Assembly (NCBI GenBank): GCA_017461665.1
Contig: JAFTXI010000031.1
Location: 1 to 64,000 of the forward strand
Length of the DNA: 64,000 nucleotides
Reading direction: 5' to 3'
Origin: Bacteroidales bacterium
GTDB lineage: Bacteria; Bacteroidota; Bacteroidia; Bacteroidales; F082
Both the position numbers and the translations under genes were made by a program. The notes below the pieces were generated by a model. That model was given only the letters and a program-made list of their open reading frames with translations, was not told the DNA's origin and made no database searches. Below, one piece after another: positions 32,377 through 41,449 of this stretch; the stretch's first letter is position 1; each line of letters opens with the position of its first letter.

Positions 32377-32737
32377 ATGAGGTCAAACATTCACATAGGA
32401 CTGATTATCAGAGACGAGTTGCGTCGTCAGAAGAAAAGCAACCGCTGGTTTGCCGAGCAGCTCTGTGTGAATATACGCACCGTGAACAAGATTTTTCTCA
32501 AAGACATAATAGACAGCGAGCAGCTGTTGTGCTTGGTGTCAAGGCGAGAACTACGACGCAGCTGAATCAAGTACTGTTTATCAACGTGCTACAGCAATAT
32601 GCAAAATGCACAAAGCTCGTGTGCGTGCTAACAATTACTATTGGAATAAATTGTATCGCAAGTTGGAACTTGAAGGCATCGCAAAAGAGGAAGCAGAGAA
32701 GCAGATGAAACAATCGTCTAACAACATAAATTGCTAA
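32377..32737 (+). pseudogene. Broken small HTH gene joined to a C-terminal fragment of another gene
   Basis: From ATG 32377 the frame reads MRSNIHIGLIIRDELRRQKKS, then a WFAEQL helix and RTVNKIFLKDIIDSEQLL, which matches the first 50 residues of the small HTH proteins common in Bacteroidota. The expected C-terminus (a DFF-type end) is missing; the frame runs into a stop at 32565. From about 32535 a different frame is open to TAA 32735-32737. It reads CAWCQGENYDAAESSTVYQ and ends EKQMKQSSNNINC, has no start codon and was not recognised. The region looks like a recombination scar directly upstream of the CXXX maturase. Confidence 0.6.
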
Positions 32738-32740
32738 GTC

Positions 32741-33724
32741 TTGTTACAATATTTAATAATTCAGTTGGACGATACAAGCACTTCGTATTGTCATTATTCA
32801 AACAATAAAAAAGAAAGTCGCTTAATTTCTGTTGAGGATTTAAAGAAAGGTATTCTCTTCGCCATGAAGGAAAACCTTATGATTCAATTTGTTTATCCTG
32901 ATTTTGAACTGCCACAAGAATATAAAGAAGTGATAAACACAATAGATCATAGTGATATTGTCTCCTCGCAATGTAAAGACGAAGTTCTAAGAAACAATGC
33001 GGACATAATTATTTTTAACAATTGGAAAGAGTCAGAGTCATACAAAATTAAAGAAGATGGTATTTATGTGATTCGTACATCCAAATCTGAATTGTTTGAA
33101 AATCACTCATTGTTAAGCAAAATTCTTCCTATAGCAAAACGTATCAATGTCGTTATAACTAATATTGACAGTTTTGATGAAAATGATTTCGAGAAATATA
33201 AAGAGATTTTGTCATCTTTGTCAAAAGAAACAGAAGAACTTTATGTTGATGGAAAAACTCCGCAATTGAATCTTTTGACTGACAGAATGATGTTGGACAA
33301 AATGAACAACTGTAATTCTGGAGACGAAAACATCACTCTTGCTCCTGACGGAAAATTCTATGTTTGTCCGGCATTTTATCTTACAGATGACGATGAAGAT
33401 TATGGTTTGGGAAAATCCAAATTTTCAATTGGCGATTTGGAGAATGGATTGGATATAAAAAATTCACAGCTTTATAAATTGTCGTACGCTCCTATCTGCC
33501 GCAATTGCGATGCTTATCAATGTAAGAGATGCGTTTGGTTAAATAGAAAAACGACTTACGAACTCAACACTCCAGGTCACGAACAATGTGTCGTTTCTCA
33601 TTTGGAACGTAATGAAAGCCGTGAGTTGTTAGTGAATATCCGTAAGCACGGAATGTTTCTTCCTGAAAAAGAAATAAAGGAAATCAGTTATTTAGATCCT
33701 TTTGATGTTCGAAAAGAATGGTAA
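32741..33724 (+). CDS. CXXX repeat peptide maturase
   Basis: 327 residues resembling the family named CXXX repeat peptide maturase in Bacteroidota peptide-modification loci. The N-terminus MLQYLIIQLDDTS, the FAMKENLMIQFVYPDFELP stretch and the C-terminal SPASM-like cysteine region (CPAFYL, CRNCDAYQCKRCVWLNRKTT, HEQCVVSHLERN) are characteristic. The eight or so C-terminal cysteines should bind iron-sulfur clusters; an N-terminal radical-SAM CxxxCxxC is not visible. Only a TTG start is available, 3 nt after the stop of the upstream fragment, which hints that the native start was lost. The partner gene overlaps its end. Confidence 0.8.
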   Translation: MLQYLIIQLDDTSTSYCHYSNNKKESRLISVEDLKKGILFAMKENLMIQFVYPDFELPQEYKEVINTIDHSDIVSSQCKDEVLRNNADIIIFNNWKESESYKIKEDGIYVIRTSKSELFENHSLLSKILPIAKRINVVITNIDSFDENDFEKYKEILSSLSKETEELYVDGKTPQLNLLTDRMMLDKMNNCNSGDENITLAPDGKFYVCPAFYLTDDDEDYGLGKSKFSIGDLENGLDIKNSQLYKLSYAPICRNCDAYQCKRCVWLNRKTTYELNTPGHEQCVVSHLERNESRELLVNIRKHGMFLPEKEIKEISYLDPFDVRKEW

Positions 33725-33738
33725 AAAATATAAATTAT

Positions 33739-34017
33739 ATGAGCAAAAGATTAATTGGTTCTGTTACAGAACAAGAAAAGAATGAGATTCAAACTTTGTT
33801 TGAACGCAGAAACGGCTTGAACGAATTAGCCATGATATTAACAGCTGAAAACGACGCTCTTTACGAAAAGCTCGTGAAAGATATGGGCGAAACAGGAACT
33901 AAATTCCAAAACTGGTGGGATACTATGTCGCAGAAATATCAATGGGAAAGCAGTCCTAATGGCAATTGGGAAATCAACTTCGAGACTTGCGAAATATATT
34001 TGGTAACCAACGAATAG
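33739..34017 (+). CDS. CXXX repeat peptide modification system protein
   Basis: 92 residues from [10 protein letters not shown]; the frame is open upstream into the maturase gene, so the ATG at 33739 was chosen. The pattern [24 protein letters not shown] fits the small partner protein that accompanies CXXX repeat peptide maturases. It probably recognises or presents the substrate peptide. No cysteine-repeat peptide gene could be found in the surrounding sequence. tatA starts 8 nt downstream. Confidence 0.75.
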   Translation: MSKRLIGSVTEQEKNEIQTLFERRNGLNELAMILTAENDALYEKLVKDMGETGTKFQNWWDTMSQKYQWESSPNGNWEINFETCEIYLVTNE

Positions 34018-34025
34018 TCAATGCC

Positions 34026-34235
34026 ATGAAACTCTTGATGATTGGAGGAACAGAGATAATATTTATTATCGTTTTAGTTTTATTACTTTTCGGAGGCAAG
34101 AAAATTCCAGAGTTGATGCGTGGATTGGGACAAGGCGTCAAAAGTTTTAAAGATGGAATGAATGATATGTCTGGTTCTCAGAGCAATGATGATAATAATG
34201 TTGTAAATGACAAAAAAGAAAAACAAGACGAATAA
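34026..34235 (+). CDS. tatA: Twin-arginine translocase subunit TatA
   Basis: 69 residues from [11 protein letters not shown]. One N-terminal helix, then the TatA hinge and amphipathic helix ([23 protein letters not shown]) and an acidic tail. Part of the pore that exports folded Tat substrates. It overlaps tatC and lies directly after the CXXX peptide genes, in the same direction, so one operon is likely. Confidence 0.93.
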   Translation: MKLLMIGGTEIIFIIVLVLLLFGGKKIPELMRGLGQGVKSFKDGMNDMSGSQSNDDNNVVNDKKEKQDE

Positions 34236-35025
34236 TGAAGAAAAAATGACTTTCTGGGAACACGTAGAAGTTCTCAGAAAAGTCATTTTTCGTTGTTTAG
34301 CGATATGGTTGGGTTGTGCCATTGCCGCCTTTGTTTTTAAAGATAAAATCTTTAGCATATTGTTTGCCCCATCAAAATCAGACTTTGTTTTGTATGATAT
34401 TTTATGTTTGATATCACATAAAACGAATGTGGAAGTATTATGTCCAAGAAGTTTTGAAATCGACTTTATCAATACTCAATTAGCATCTCAATTCATGACG
34501 CATTTGTCGGTCTCGATGTGGTTGGGCGTGGTGGCAGCGATGCCGTATCTTATATATCAACTATATGGTTTCGTCAGTCCGGCTTTGTACGACAACGAGA
34601 AACGTTATTCGTATTCTCTTATATTTTGTTCAGTGATACTTTTTGCTTGCGGCGTATTATTAAATTATTTTGTGATATTTCCGTTCTCTTTCAGATTCTT
34701 AAGCACATATCAAGTGTCCTCGGAGGTTGTGAATCAAATCGCTCTGTCGTCGTATATTTCAACATTTTTTATGTTGTCATTAATGATAGGGATTGTATTT
34801 GAGATTCCTATTTTAGCTTATTTCCTTGCTAAGTTGGATTTGATAAATGCTGAAATAATGCGTAAATATAGGAAACATGCATTTATTGTAATCTGCATAA
34901 TAGCAGCGATAATTACCCCAACGGCAGATATATTTACATTAATGTTAGTCGCCTTGCCGATAGCGTTTCTGTATGAGTTAAGTATAACTATAGTCAAAAG
35001 AGTTCAAAAACATAGAAGAAGTTAA
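34207..35025 (+). CDS. tatC: Twin-arginine translocase subunit TatC
   Basis: 272 residues with six membrane helices and the N-terminal [10 protein letters not shown] that recognises the twin-arginine signal. A conserved [13 protein letters not shown] loop is present. The start at 34207 overlaps tatA by 29 nt; an in-frame ATG at 34246 (MTFWEHVEV) gives a shorter protein and cannot be excluded. No tatB is present, as usual for Bacteroidota. Confidence 0.94.
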   Translation: MTKKKNKTNNEEKMTFWEHVEVLRKVIFRCLAIWLGCAIAAFVFKDKIFSILFAPSKSDFVLYDILCLISHKTNVEVLCPRSFEIDFINTQLASQFMTHLSVSMWLGVVAAMPYLIYQLYGFVSPALYDNEKRYSYSLIFCSVILFACGVLLNYFVIFPFSFRFLSTYQVSSEVVNQIALSSYISTFFMLSLMIGIVFEIPILAYFLAKLDLINAEIMRKYRKHAFIVICIIAAIITPTADIFTLMLVALPIAFLYELSITIVKRVQKHRRS

Positions 35026-35026
35026 G

Positions 35027-35047
35027 GGGACGTATGCGATACATCCC
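35027..35047. repeat. Palindrome GGGACGTATGCGATACATCCC
   Basis: An inverted repeat with the same GTATGCGATAC core as at 21537. It sits between the convergent tatC and 5'-nucleotidase genes, overlapping the nucleotidase stop codon, and could terminate both. Confidence 0.6.
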
Positions 35048-35970
35048 TATATTTTCTTCAATGGCGAATTGGAACTATATGGAACCTTGCCCGATGGAAC
35101 GACTTTGCTGGAACTTTCCAAGTGTATGTCTTGGTCGTCGAAGAAGATATGAGCGCCGAAAGCTTTGAGAACTTTGTCTTTCGGCATTCCTCCAAGGAAA
35201 TACACCTCATTGACATAAACGCCCCATTTCTTCAATGTGTTGATGACTCTCATGTGAGCCGGCGCACTGCGTGACGAGACAATCGCCAATCTCAGCGGAG
35301 AGAGTTCTACCGTCACAGGAAGACATTCTTGTATCTTCGATAACTTCTTCAATAACTTAGCAAAAGGTCCTTCCTGCAAAGGAATGTCTTTATTCTCCTT
35401 CTCATATTTGCTGAACGAGTCGATTCCTTCTTTCTTATATCGTAATTCTGAGTCTTCATTGAACAGAACGGCATCAGCATCAAAGGCTATCCTTACTACA
35501 TTAGATGCAGGATTAAATTCCTTAGGCGGCTCGTAAATGACAGCGGCTGCACAGTTGCTATGAGCATCGACGACAGCCTGAACGCTGTTCTCATCTTTCG
35601 ACAAAAACAAGTCAACACCAAAAGCATCAATATAAGGTGATATAGGCTCGCCTCCAGAGAAAGCCAATCTCGTTATGTCGAGTTCATATTTCTCAATAGA
35701 TTTCAAGATTCTCAATCCTGTCTCAGGACTGTTACGCGACATAACAACGACTTCAACGACAGGTTTATGTGCCTGCTTGTTAAGTTCCAAAAGACTTTTA
35801 ACTAAATAAAAAGCGGTTCCTTTCTCCAATGGAACGTCTTGGTTCTTGTCTTGATATTCTCTATATTTCTTAACACCTTCTTTTTCAAAGATGTCGTTTT
35901 CAGCTTCGAGATCAAACAAGGCTCGCGCCGTAACACCAACTACTAATACTTCTGAAAGATCGATACTCAT
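35047..35970 (-). CDS. Cytosolic 5'-nucleotidase I family (AMP-hydrolysing)
   Basis: 307 residues. It strongly resembles the eukaryotic NT5C1 family, which dephosphorylates AMP and IMP. The HAD nucleophile is in VRIAFDADAVLFNEDSE (about 162-178). The protein is an internal duplication: VTARALFDLEAEN then KYREYQDKNQDVPLEKG in the first half and DADAVLFNEDSE then KYEKENKDIPLQEG in the second; VEVVVMSRNSPETGLR matches LRLAIVSSRSAPAHMR. Only the second half keeps the DxD catalytic pair. The cell location is cytosolic. Confidence 0.88.
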   Translation of the reverse strand: MSIDLSEVLVVGVTARALFDLEAENDIFEKEGVKKYREYQDKNQDVPLEKGTAFYLVKSLLELNKQAHKPVVEVVVMSRNSPETGLRILKSIEKYELDITRLAFSGGEPISPYIDAFGVDLFLSKDENSVQAVVDAHSNCAAAVIYEPPKEFNPASNVVRIAFDADAVLFNEDSELRYKKEGIDSFSKYEKENKDIPLQEGPFAKLLKKLSKIQECLPVTVELSPLRLAIVSSRSAPAHMRVINTLKKWGVYVNEVYFLGGMPKDKVLKAFGAHIFFDDQDIHLESSSKVVPSGKVPYSSNSPLKKI

Positions 35971-35980
35971 GTTTTATGTT

Positions 35981-36030
35981 TAAGGATTAAGGTTTAAGGA
36001 TTAAAGTTCTGAAAAATATCCTTAAACTTT
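35981..36030. repeat. Phrase repeat TTTAAGGATTAAGG
   Basis: Copies of TTTAAGGATTAA followed by the partial complement ATCCTTAAACTTTAAG, between the nucleotidase and pepT. Confidence 0.5.
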
Positions 36031-36037
36031 AAGCAAA

Positions 36038-37255
36038 TCACTCTGCAAATAATTTAACAATATTCAAGATTACTTCTGAGGCTTTCTCCATACTTTCCAA
36101 TGGAACATATTCATATTTTCCATGGAAGTTGTGTCCGCCGGCAAAGATGTTAGGACATGGCAACCCCATGAAACTGAGATTTGCTCCGTCGGTACCACCG
36201 CGTATTGGTTGTACTTTTGGCTTGATACCTGCCATCTCAATGGCTTTGATAGCTTTCTCTACAATAAAATAATGCGGCTCAACTTCCTGACGCATATTGT
36301 AATATTGATGCTTAACATCAACAGTAACAGCACCATTATATTTTTTATTCAAGAACTCACCGATAGAAACAATCAAAGACTTCTTTTCTTCGAACTTGGC
36401 TATGTCATGGTCACGGATAATGTATTGCATTGAAGTCTCTTCCACTGTTCCCTTGATATCTGTGAGATGATAGAAACCTTCGTAACCACAAGTAAATTCA
36501 GGACGTTGGTCAACAGGAAGCATTGCGTTAAATTCCATCGCAATCTGCATTGAATTTACCATCTTACCTTTTGCATAGCCAGGATGTATGTTAGCTCCTT
36601 GGATGTGAATCTTCGCGACGGCGGCGTTGAAATTCTCGTATTCCAACTCCCCTATCTCGCCGCCGTCGATGGTGTACGCATATTTAGCACCAAATTTCTT
36701 CACATCAAATTTTGCAACACCACGACCTATCTCTTCATCAGGAGTGAAACCTATCTTAATCTCGCCATGTCTAACCTCTGGATGTTCCATAAGATATTGA
36801 GCGGCAAACATGATAGCAGCAACACCGCCTTTATCGTCGGCTCCTAATAATGTGGTTCCGTCTGTGGTAATCATCGTCTTGCCGATATAATTCTGCATCT
36901 CAGGAAAGTCTGAAACTTTCAAAACGATGTCCTTTTCAGCGTTAAGCATAATATCTCCACCTTGATAATTCTCAATGATTTGAGGCTTTATGTCAGCTCC
37001 AGAAGCATCTGGTGATGTATCGACATGAGCTATAAATCCTATCGCTGGCACATCAGCATCGATGTTTGAAGGTATTGTCGCCATGACATAACCGAACTCA
37101 TCTAATTCAGCTTTGATTCCCATTGCTTCAAGTTCATCGCGTAACATTCTCAATAAGTTGAATTGCCTTTCTGAACTTGGCTGCGTCTCTGATTCCGGAT
37201 CTGACATAGTATCGACAGAGACATATCTTAAAAATTTATCTAATAATTTTTCCAT
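36038..37255 (-). CDS. pepT: Tripeptide aminopeptidase PepT
   Basis: 405 residues, M20B family. It releases the N-terminal residue of tripeptides with two zinc ions. The motifs FIAHVDTSP (metal His and Asp), GADDKGGVA, PDEEIGRG (catalytic Glu) and YTIDGGE are clear, and the C-terminal FAGGHNFHG provides the last metal ligand. Together with the OPT transporter just upstream it fits peptide uptake and breakdown. Confidence 0.96.
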   Translation of the reverse strand: MEKLLDKFLRYVSVDTMSDPESETQPSSERQFNLLRMLRDELEAMGIKAELDEFGYVMATIPSNIDADVPAIGFIAHVDTSPDASGADIKPQIIENYQGGDIMLNAEKDIVLKVSDFPEMQNYIGKTMITTDGTTLLGADDKGGVAAIMFAAQYLMEHPEVRHGEIKIGFTPDEEIGRGVAKFDVKKFGAKYAYTIDGGEIGELEYENFNAAVAKIHIQGANIHPGYAKGKMVNSMQIAMEFNAMLPVDQRPEFTCGYEGFYHLTDIKGTVEETSMQYIIRDHDIAKFEEKKSLIVSIGEFLNKKYNGAVTVDVKHQYYNMRQEVEPHYFIVEKAIKAIEMAGIKPKVQPIRGGTDGANLSFMGLPCPNIFAGGHNFHGKYEYVPLESMEKASEVILNIVKLFAE

Positions 37256-37277
37256 TGTGTTTTAATATTTATTCTTC

Positions 37278-37327
37278 AGAGACGCAGCAATGTGTGTTTA
37301 TATAACAGGATACATTGATACGTCTCT
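37278..37327. repeat. Palindrome AGAGACG...CGTCTCT
   Basis: AGAGACG (37278-37284) and CGTCTCT (37321-37327) form the ends; inner CAATGT and ACATTG also pair. A second copy of this family is at 41060-41113. It lies between the OPT gene and pepT, which run in the same direction. Confidence 0.6.
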
Positions 37328-37340
37328 ACATTGTTAACTG

Positions 37341-39350
37341 TTAATTCTCAATTTTTGCTCTTTTTGAATCCCAAATCATATATGCAATGATTGCAATATA
37401 CATTACCAACGCTACCAATGAAGCCCAAGGTGTTTGTGCGAATGCTGTTCCATCGGCAGTTCTTACGATTAAGTCAACGTTAGCGAACTTCAAGATTGCA
37501 CTAACGACACCCATCAAGGCGCCACCGGCGATGAACCCAGAAGCGATGAGTGTACCTCTGTTGTTGCGTGCGTTATTGAGATTTTCATCTTTGCTACGAG
37601 TACTTACAAACCATGAAATCGCGCCACCTATCAATAAAGGTATATTGAGGTCTATTGGGATAAACATTCCGAGTGCGAAAGGAAGTGCCGGTATCTTTGC
37701 AAATGTGAGTATCAATGCAATGACAGCACCGATTCCGTATAACAACCAAGGCGCGCTACCACCTGACATCATCGGCTCGATAACCGCCGACATCGCATTT
37801 GCCTGAGGAGCGACCAATGCATCGTCGCCAACAAAACCGTATGCTTTATTCAAAACCATAATGACGCCTGCGACTGTCGCTGCTGCCACAGCAACGCCGA
37901 CGAACTTCCAAATCTCTTGGTTTCTCGGTGTCGTGCCAATCCAATAACCTACTTTCAAGTCGGTGATGAAAGCACCAGCTACAGCTAAGGCTGTACAGAC
38001 AACGCCACCGATGATAAGCGCTGCTGTCATTCCCATCGCTCCACTCAATCCGGCTGCCACCATAACCAAAGAAGCTAATATCAAGGTCATAAGTGTCATG
38101 CCACTGACAGGATTTGAACCTACGATAGCAATTGCATTGGCTGCAACTGTGGTGAACAAGAACGAAATAACGGCAACGACTAAGATACCGACGAGTGCGT
38201 GTTTTACATTATGAACGACACCAAACCAGAAGAACAAGAACGTAATAATCAAAACGACGATGATTCCAATCACGACGAATTTCATCGAGAGGTCGCGTTG
38301 TGTGCGTTCTTCTTTCTCAGCGTTTTTCTTTCCTTTGAACTCATTGGCTGCCAATCGAACAGAGGATTTTATCACACCCCAAGACTTGATGATACTTACG
38401 ACGCCAGCCATGGCAATACCGCCGATACCGATATGACGTGCATATTCTTTAAATATCATCTCCGGTTCCATCTGTCCTATAGTCATCGTGATACCAGAAT
38501 TCATCAGGTCTATCACTTCATTGCCCCAGAAAAGATTCATTCCAGGAATGATAACAAACCAAACTAATATTGAACCACAGCATATTATGAATGCATATTT
38601 CAATCCGATGATATAACCGAGACCAAGAACTGCAGCGCCGACATTTACCTTAAACATAAGTTTTGCACTATCAGCGACGGCTTGTCCCCATATCATCACT
38701 TTTGTAGATAATGTCTCGGTCCACAATCCGAATGTTGAGACACAGAAATCGTAAAGTCCGCCTATCAAACCACTTACGACCAACAAGAGAGAATCTTTTC
38801 CTTTCTTTTGTCCGCTTACTAAAACCTGTGTCGTAGCTGTTGCTTCAGGGAACGGGAACTTTCCATGTTGTTCTTTGACGAAATATTTTCTAAAAGGAAT
38901 TAAAAAAAGTATTCCGAGGATACCGCCCAAGAGCGATGCGAGGAATACTTGCATATAATTGATTTCTATTTCGTAGCCCTTACCTTGTAATATATATAAG
39001 GCAGGTAATGTGAATATTGCACCTGCGACCACACCGCCAGAGCAGCCACCGATAGACTGGATGATAACGTTTTGAGATAGAGCGTCGTTTTTCTTCGCCA
39101 CGCCCGACAATCCAATCGCGATGATAGCAATAGGAATAGCTGCTTCAAAAACCTGTCCCACTTTAAGACCAAGATAAGCAGCTGCTGCCGAGAATAAAAC
39201 CGTCATCAGAAGACCTATCGTCACCGACCAAATAGTCACCTCTTTATATTTCTTATCTGCTGATAAGATAGGTTTATAAACCTCACCCGGAGCCAACTCG
39301 CGCTGAGCATTTTCCGGCAAACTCATGTTTTCATTGTCGATTTTTTCCAT
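37341..39350 (-). CDS. OPT family oligopeptide transporter
   Basis: 669 residues with about 14-16 membrane helices. OPT proteins take up oligopeptides or metal chelates by proton symport. Typical sequences include TIWSVTIGLLMTVLFSAAAAYLGLKVGQ (helix 1, shown here for its GLKVGQ end), QSIGGCSGGVVAGAIFTLPALY, FPEATATTQVLVSGQ and NAIAIVGSNPVSGMT. It is cytoplasmic-membrane protein. A TAAGTTTG -7 box lies at 39376-39383 on the minus strand. Downstream pepT may share the transcript. Confidence 0.94.
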   Translation of the reverse strand: MEKIDNENMSLPENAQRELAPGEVYKPILSADKKYKEVTIWSVTIGLLMTVLFSAAAAYLGLKVGQVFEAAIPIAIIAIGLSGVAKKNDALSQNVIIQSIGGCSGGVVAGAIFTLPALYILQGKGYEIEINYMQVFLASLLGGILGILFLIPFRKYFVKEQHGKFPFPEATATTQVLVSGQKKGKDSLLLVVSGLIGGLYDFCVSTFGLWTETLSTKVMIWGQAVADSAKLMFKVNVGAAVLGLGYIIGLKYAFIICCGSILVWFVIIPGMNLFWGNEVIDLMNSGITMTIGQMEPEMIFKEYARHIGIGGIAMAGVVSIIKSWGVIKSSVRLAANEFKGKKNAEKEERTQRDLSMKFVVIGIIVVLIITFLFFWFGVVHNVKHALVGILVVAVISFLFTTVAANAIAIVGSNPVSGMTLMTLILASLVMVAAGLSGAMGMTAALIIGGVVCTALAVAGAFITDLKVGYWIGTTPRNQEIWKFVGVAVAAATVAGVIMVLNKAYGFVGDDALVAPQANAMSAVIEPMMSGGSAPWLLYGIGAVIALILTFAKIPALPFALGMFIPIDLNIPLLIGGAISWFVSTRSKDENLNNARNNRGTLIASGFIAGGALMGVVSAILKFANVDLIVRTADGTAFAQTPWASLVALVMYIAIIAYMIWDSKRAKIEN

Positions 39351-39375
39351 AATAAATACTATTTAATTCTGTAGG

Positions 39376-39383
39376 CAAACTTA
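39376..39383 (-). promoter_or_regulatory. -7 box TAAGTTTG of the OPT gene
   Basis: An exact TAnnTTTG on the minus strand 26 nt before the ATG. Confidence 0.6.
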
Positions 39384-39442
39384 CAATATTTTAAAAGATA
39401 AAGCAAGGACTTTTTTCTTAATAATTATTAACAACATAAGTA

Positions 39443-39481
39443 AAATCTCCCAGAAATTTTGATTATTTTTCCAGGAGATTT
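39443..39481 (-). terminator. Terminator hairpin after the transglutaminase-like gene
   Basis: On the minus strand AAATCTCC (39474-39481) pairs with GGAGATTT (39443-39450) across a T-rich loop, 32 nt past the stop codon. Confidence 0.5.
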
Positions 39482-39512
39482 TGACATTAACTTATGATAT
39501 TTAAAAAAATAC

Positions 39513-41024
39513 TTAATAACGTTTTAATTTATTCAACTGAATAACCGACAATTTAACATCTTGATATTTTGGCATTGACATTCCGACACTCGCTCCGTAA
39601 TATGTTGGGTCACAAACCATATATTTTCCGTCTTCAAGATGCAAGTAAGAACCGCTCACTTCTTCCGGCAATTTAACAGCTGTCGCAATATGACCTGGAT
39701 AATCTAACAAAACCACATCAAGACCAAGCAGTTTTCTAACCAAATATGAAAACAAAATAGAGTTATCCTCACAATCGCTATACGGATAATATAAGGTTTC
39801 CTCGCAAAACATTGGCTTTTCATAACCGAATTGTTCTCCGTCTGTTTTATAATTGCAAGTCGCGTAAATGAAATCCAGAAGATAGTTTGTTGCGTCAACA
39901 TACGACATCTCGTTTATCTGAGATTTCAAAGGACCTAATAACGAGTTATTAATCTCGTCACTCATTTCTGCATTAGCATAGACTTGCATCTCTGTATGAG
40001 GATAATTGTCGTAGAAGTCTATATCCTCCAAATTAACCTTCACATTTATTTCACCAAAATCTTCTGTCGATAGTGTGATTGTTTTAATATTATTTCTCAA
40101 TCTCAATGGTTTATTGAAACTTAAATCAATATTTGACATACAATTCTGCATCAAGTTATCATAAGTGAATATTGAAGAACAGCTCATTATTTCATTTGGT
40201 TTTGCTGTAAAGACATAATACCTATCATTTTCAGAAGTCAAATATGAACGTTTGTATACAATCTGTTTAACAGCAATCAAAGCTATCAAATCATCATCAC
40301 TTCTCGCTATTTTAGCCTTATAACCCAACTGATTAAGCATGAACACCATATATACCAGCTGCTCGTTAGGTTTATATGGAAACATAGTTTGCGCAGTTTG
40401 TGAAATAAACAGATACAAGCCGTAATCATTTATATTTTGGCTAATCGCTATTTTTTTCATCTGATATGCCATATTAGAATAAGCGTCAGAAGAGAATTTA
40501 TTCCATAGAGCTGCGACATCCTTTTCCGATGTGCCAGACAGTCTTATTTCAGAAAAATTGTCAATAACATCCAAGGTAATCTTAGAGTTAAAGAAGTCAA
40601 CGGAAAAACTAGAGTTATTGTTGATTGAAGAAACATCAACATTCACCTCACTGCCATCAGCAACTACATTAGTTTCATCTTGCGGAGAAGATGCCGCTCT
40701 TTCAATTACTTTTTCCACTACAACTTCCATTTCACCTTGTTGCGAATCATCTGGTTTTGCCACAGGAACTGACTTAGGTTTAGGTTCAGATTCTGGTTCT
40801 TCGCCGAGAAATACCGAATATTCTTTCCAAGACTTTTCAAGATAAGAAGCAAAGCTCTTATTTATAGAATCTTGAAAACTAATATAATCTGACTTAGATT
40901 TATTTTTGAAATCCGTATAGTTTTGATTCTGTTTTTCTATATACCTCTTATACTCATCATTTTGAGCAAAAGAAGAAAAAATAATTACACAAAAAGTTAA
41001 TGTTAATAACAACTTGTTTTTCAT
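39513..41024 (-). CDS. Secreted transglutaminase-like protein
   Basis: About 503 residues from MKNKLLLTL (nine further upstream codons are possible). A signal peptide ends FAQND. The N-terminal part is charged and coiled-coil-like (EKQNQNYTDFKNKSKSDY), followed by a Pro/Lys-rich stretch (SEPKPKSVPV). The C-terminal third has a transglutaminase core: YPYSDCEDNS (Cys), YPGHIATAV (His) and MVCDPTYYGA (Asp). The order Cys-His-Asp is complete, so protease or transamidase activity is possible. The substrate is unknown. It ends an envelope-protein cluster that begins at 42849. Confidence 0.72.
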   Translation of the reverse strand: MKNKLLLTLTFCVIIFSSFAQNDEYKRYIEKQNQNYTDFKNKSKSDYISFQDSINKSFASYLEKSWKEYSVFLGEEPESEPKPKSVPVAKPDDSQQGEMEVVVEKVIERAASSPQDETNVVADGSEVNVDVSSINNNSSFSVDFFNSKITLDVIDNFSEIRLSGTSEKDVAALWNKFSSDAYSNMAYQMKKIAISQNINDYGLYLFISQTAQTMFPYKPNEQLVYMVFMLNQLGYKAKIARSDDDLIALIAVKQIVYKRSYLTSENDRYYVFTAKPNEIMSCSSIFTYDNLMQNCMSNIDLSFNKPLRLRNNIKTITLSTEDFGEINVKVNLEDIDFYDNYPHTEMQVYANAEMSDEINNSLLGPLKSQINEMSYVDATNYLLDFIYATCNYKTDGEQFGYEKPMFCEETLYYPYSDCEDNSILFSYLVRKLLGLDVVLLDYPGHIATAVKLPEEVSGSYLHLEDGKYMVCDPTYYGASVGMSMPKYQDVKLSVIQLNKLKRY

Positions 41025-41059
41025 GACAATTTGTATTTCATATTGAGACATTTTTTAAT

Positions 41060-41113
41060 GAGACGTGCCAATCACACCTTGTTAATTTTTATTGGTGTGA
41101 TCGACGCGTCTCT
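41060..41113. repeat. Palindrome GAGACG...CGTCTC, copy 2
   Basis: GAGACG (41060-41065) and CGTCTC (41107-41112) with inner AATCACACC / GGTGTGAT. Same family as 37278-37327. It lies between two same-strand genes. Confidence 0.6.
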
Positions 41114-41119
41114 ACGGGA

Positions 41120-41446
41120 TTAATAATTTTTCTTTTTCATTGTTATTGTCACCTGTGATGTTTCGGCGGCAATTACATTAACGGTCTTCATATTTGTCTC
41201 ATAACTGTTTTTCTGCACTGTCAGGGAATATTGTCGTGCGTCCAATTCTTCAAAAATGAATTTCCCGTCGTATGACGTCGTCACATTTTTTCCGCCGGGA
41301 GACAATTGTACCGAGACGTGTTCCAAAGGTTCGTTGGTATTATAATCCAATACCGTTCCTTCAATGGTTCCGAACATATCGTATCCTATTGGGTTACAAG
41401 AGAAAAGCGACAAAACGATTACAGATAATGCCAATAATTTTTTCAT
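41120..41446 (-). CDS. Lipoprotein with carboxypeptidase-regulatory-like domain
   Basis: 108 residues. A lipobox (LSLFSC, Cys 17) is followed by one CarboxypepD_reg-like beta-sandwich: GTIEGTVLDYNTNEPLEHVSVQLSPGGKNVTTSYDGKF is the usual G-x-V-x-D ... DG-x-F pattern, ending VTITMKKK. It is a single surface- or periplasm-facing domain; the partner is unknown. It starts 3 nt after the end of the preceding gene (41450), so they form one operon. Confidence 0.85.
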   Translation of the reverse strand: MKKLLALSVIVLSLFSCNPIGYDMFGTIEGTVLDYNTNEPLEHVSVQLSPGGKNVTTSYDGKFIFEELDARQYSLTVQKNSYETNMKTVNVIAAETSQVTITMKKKNY

Positions 41447-41449
41447 GTG

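Noticed and set aside
32346..32708. 120-residue ORF overlapping the broken HTH gene
   Set aside because: It is in the wrong frame for both recognisable fragments and shows no family features.
37387..38567. Several long ORFs on the + strand opposite the OPT transporter
   Set aside because: They are antisense shadows of the hydrophobic transporter coding frame.
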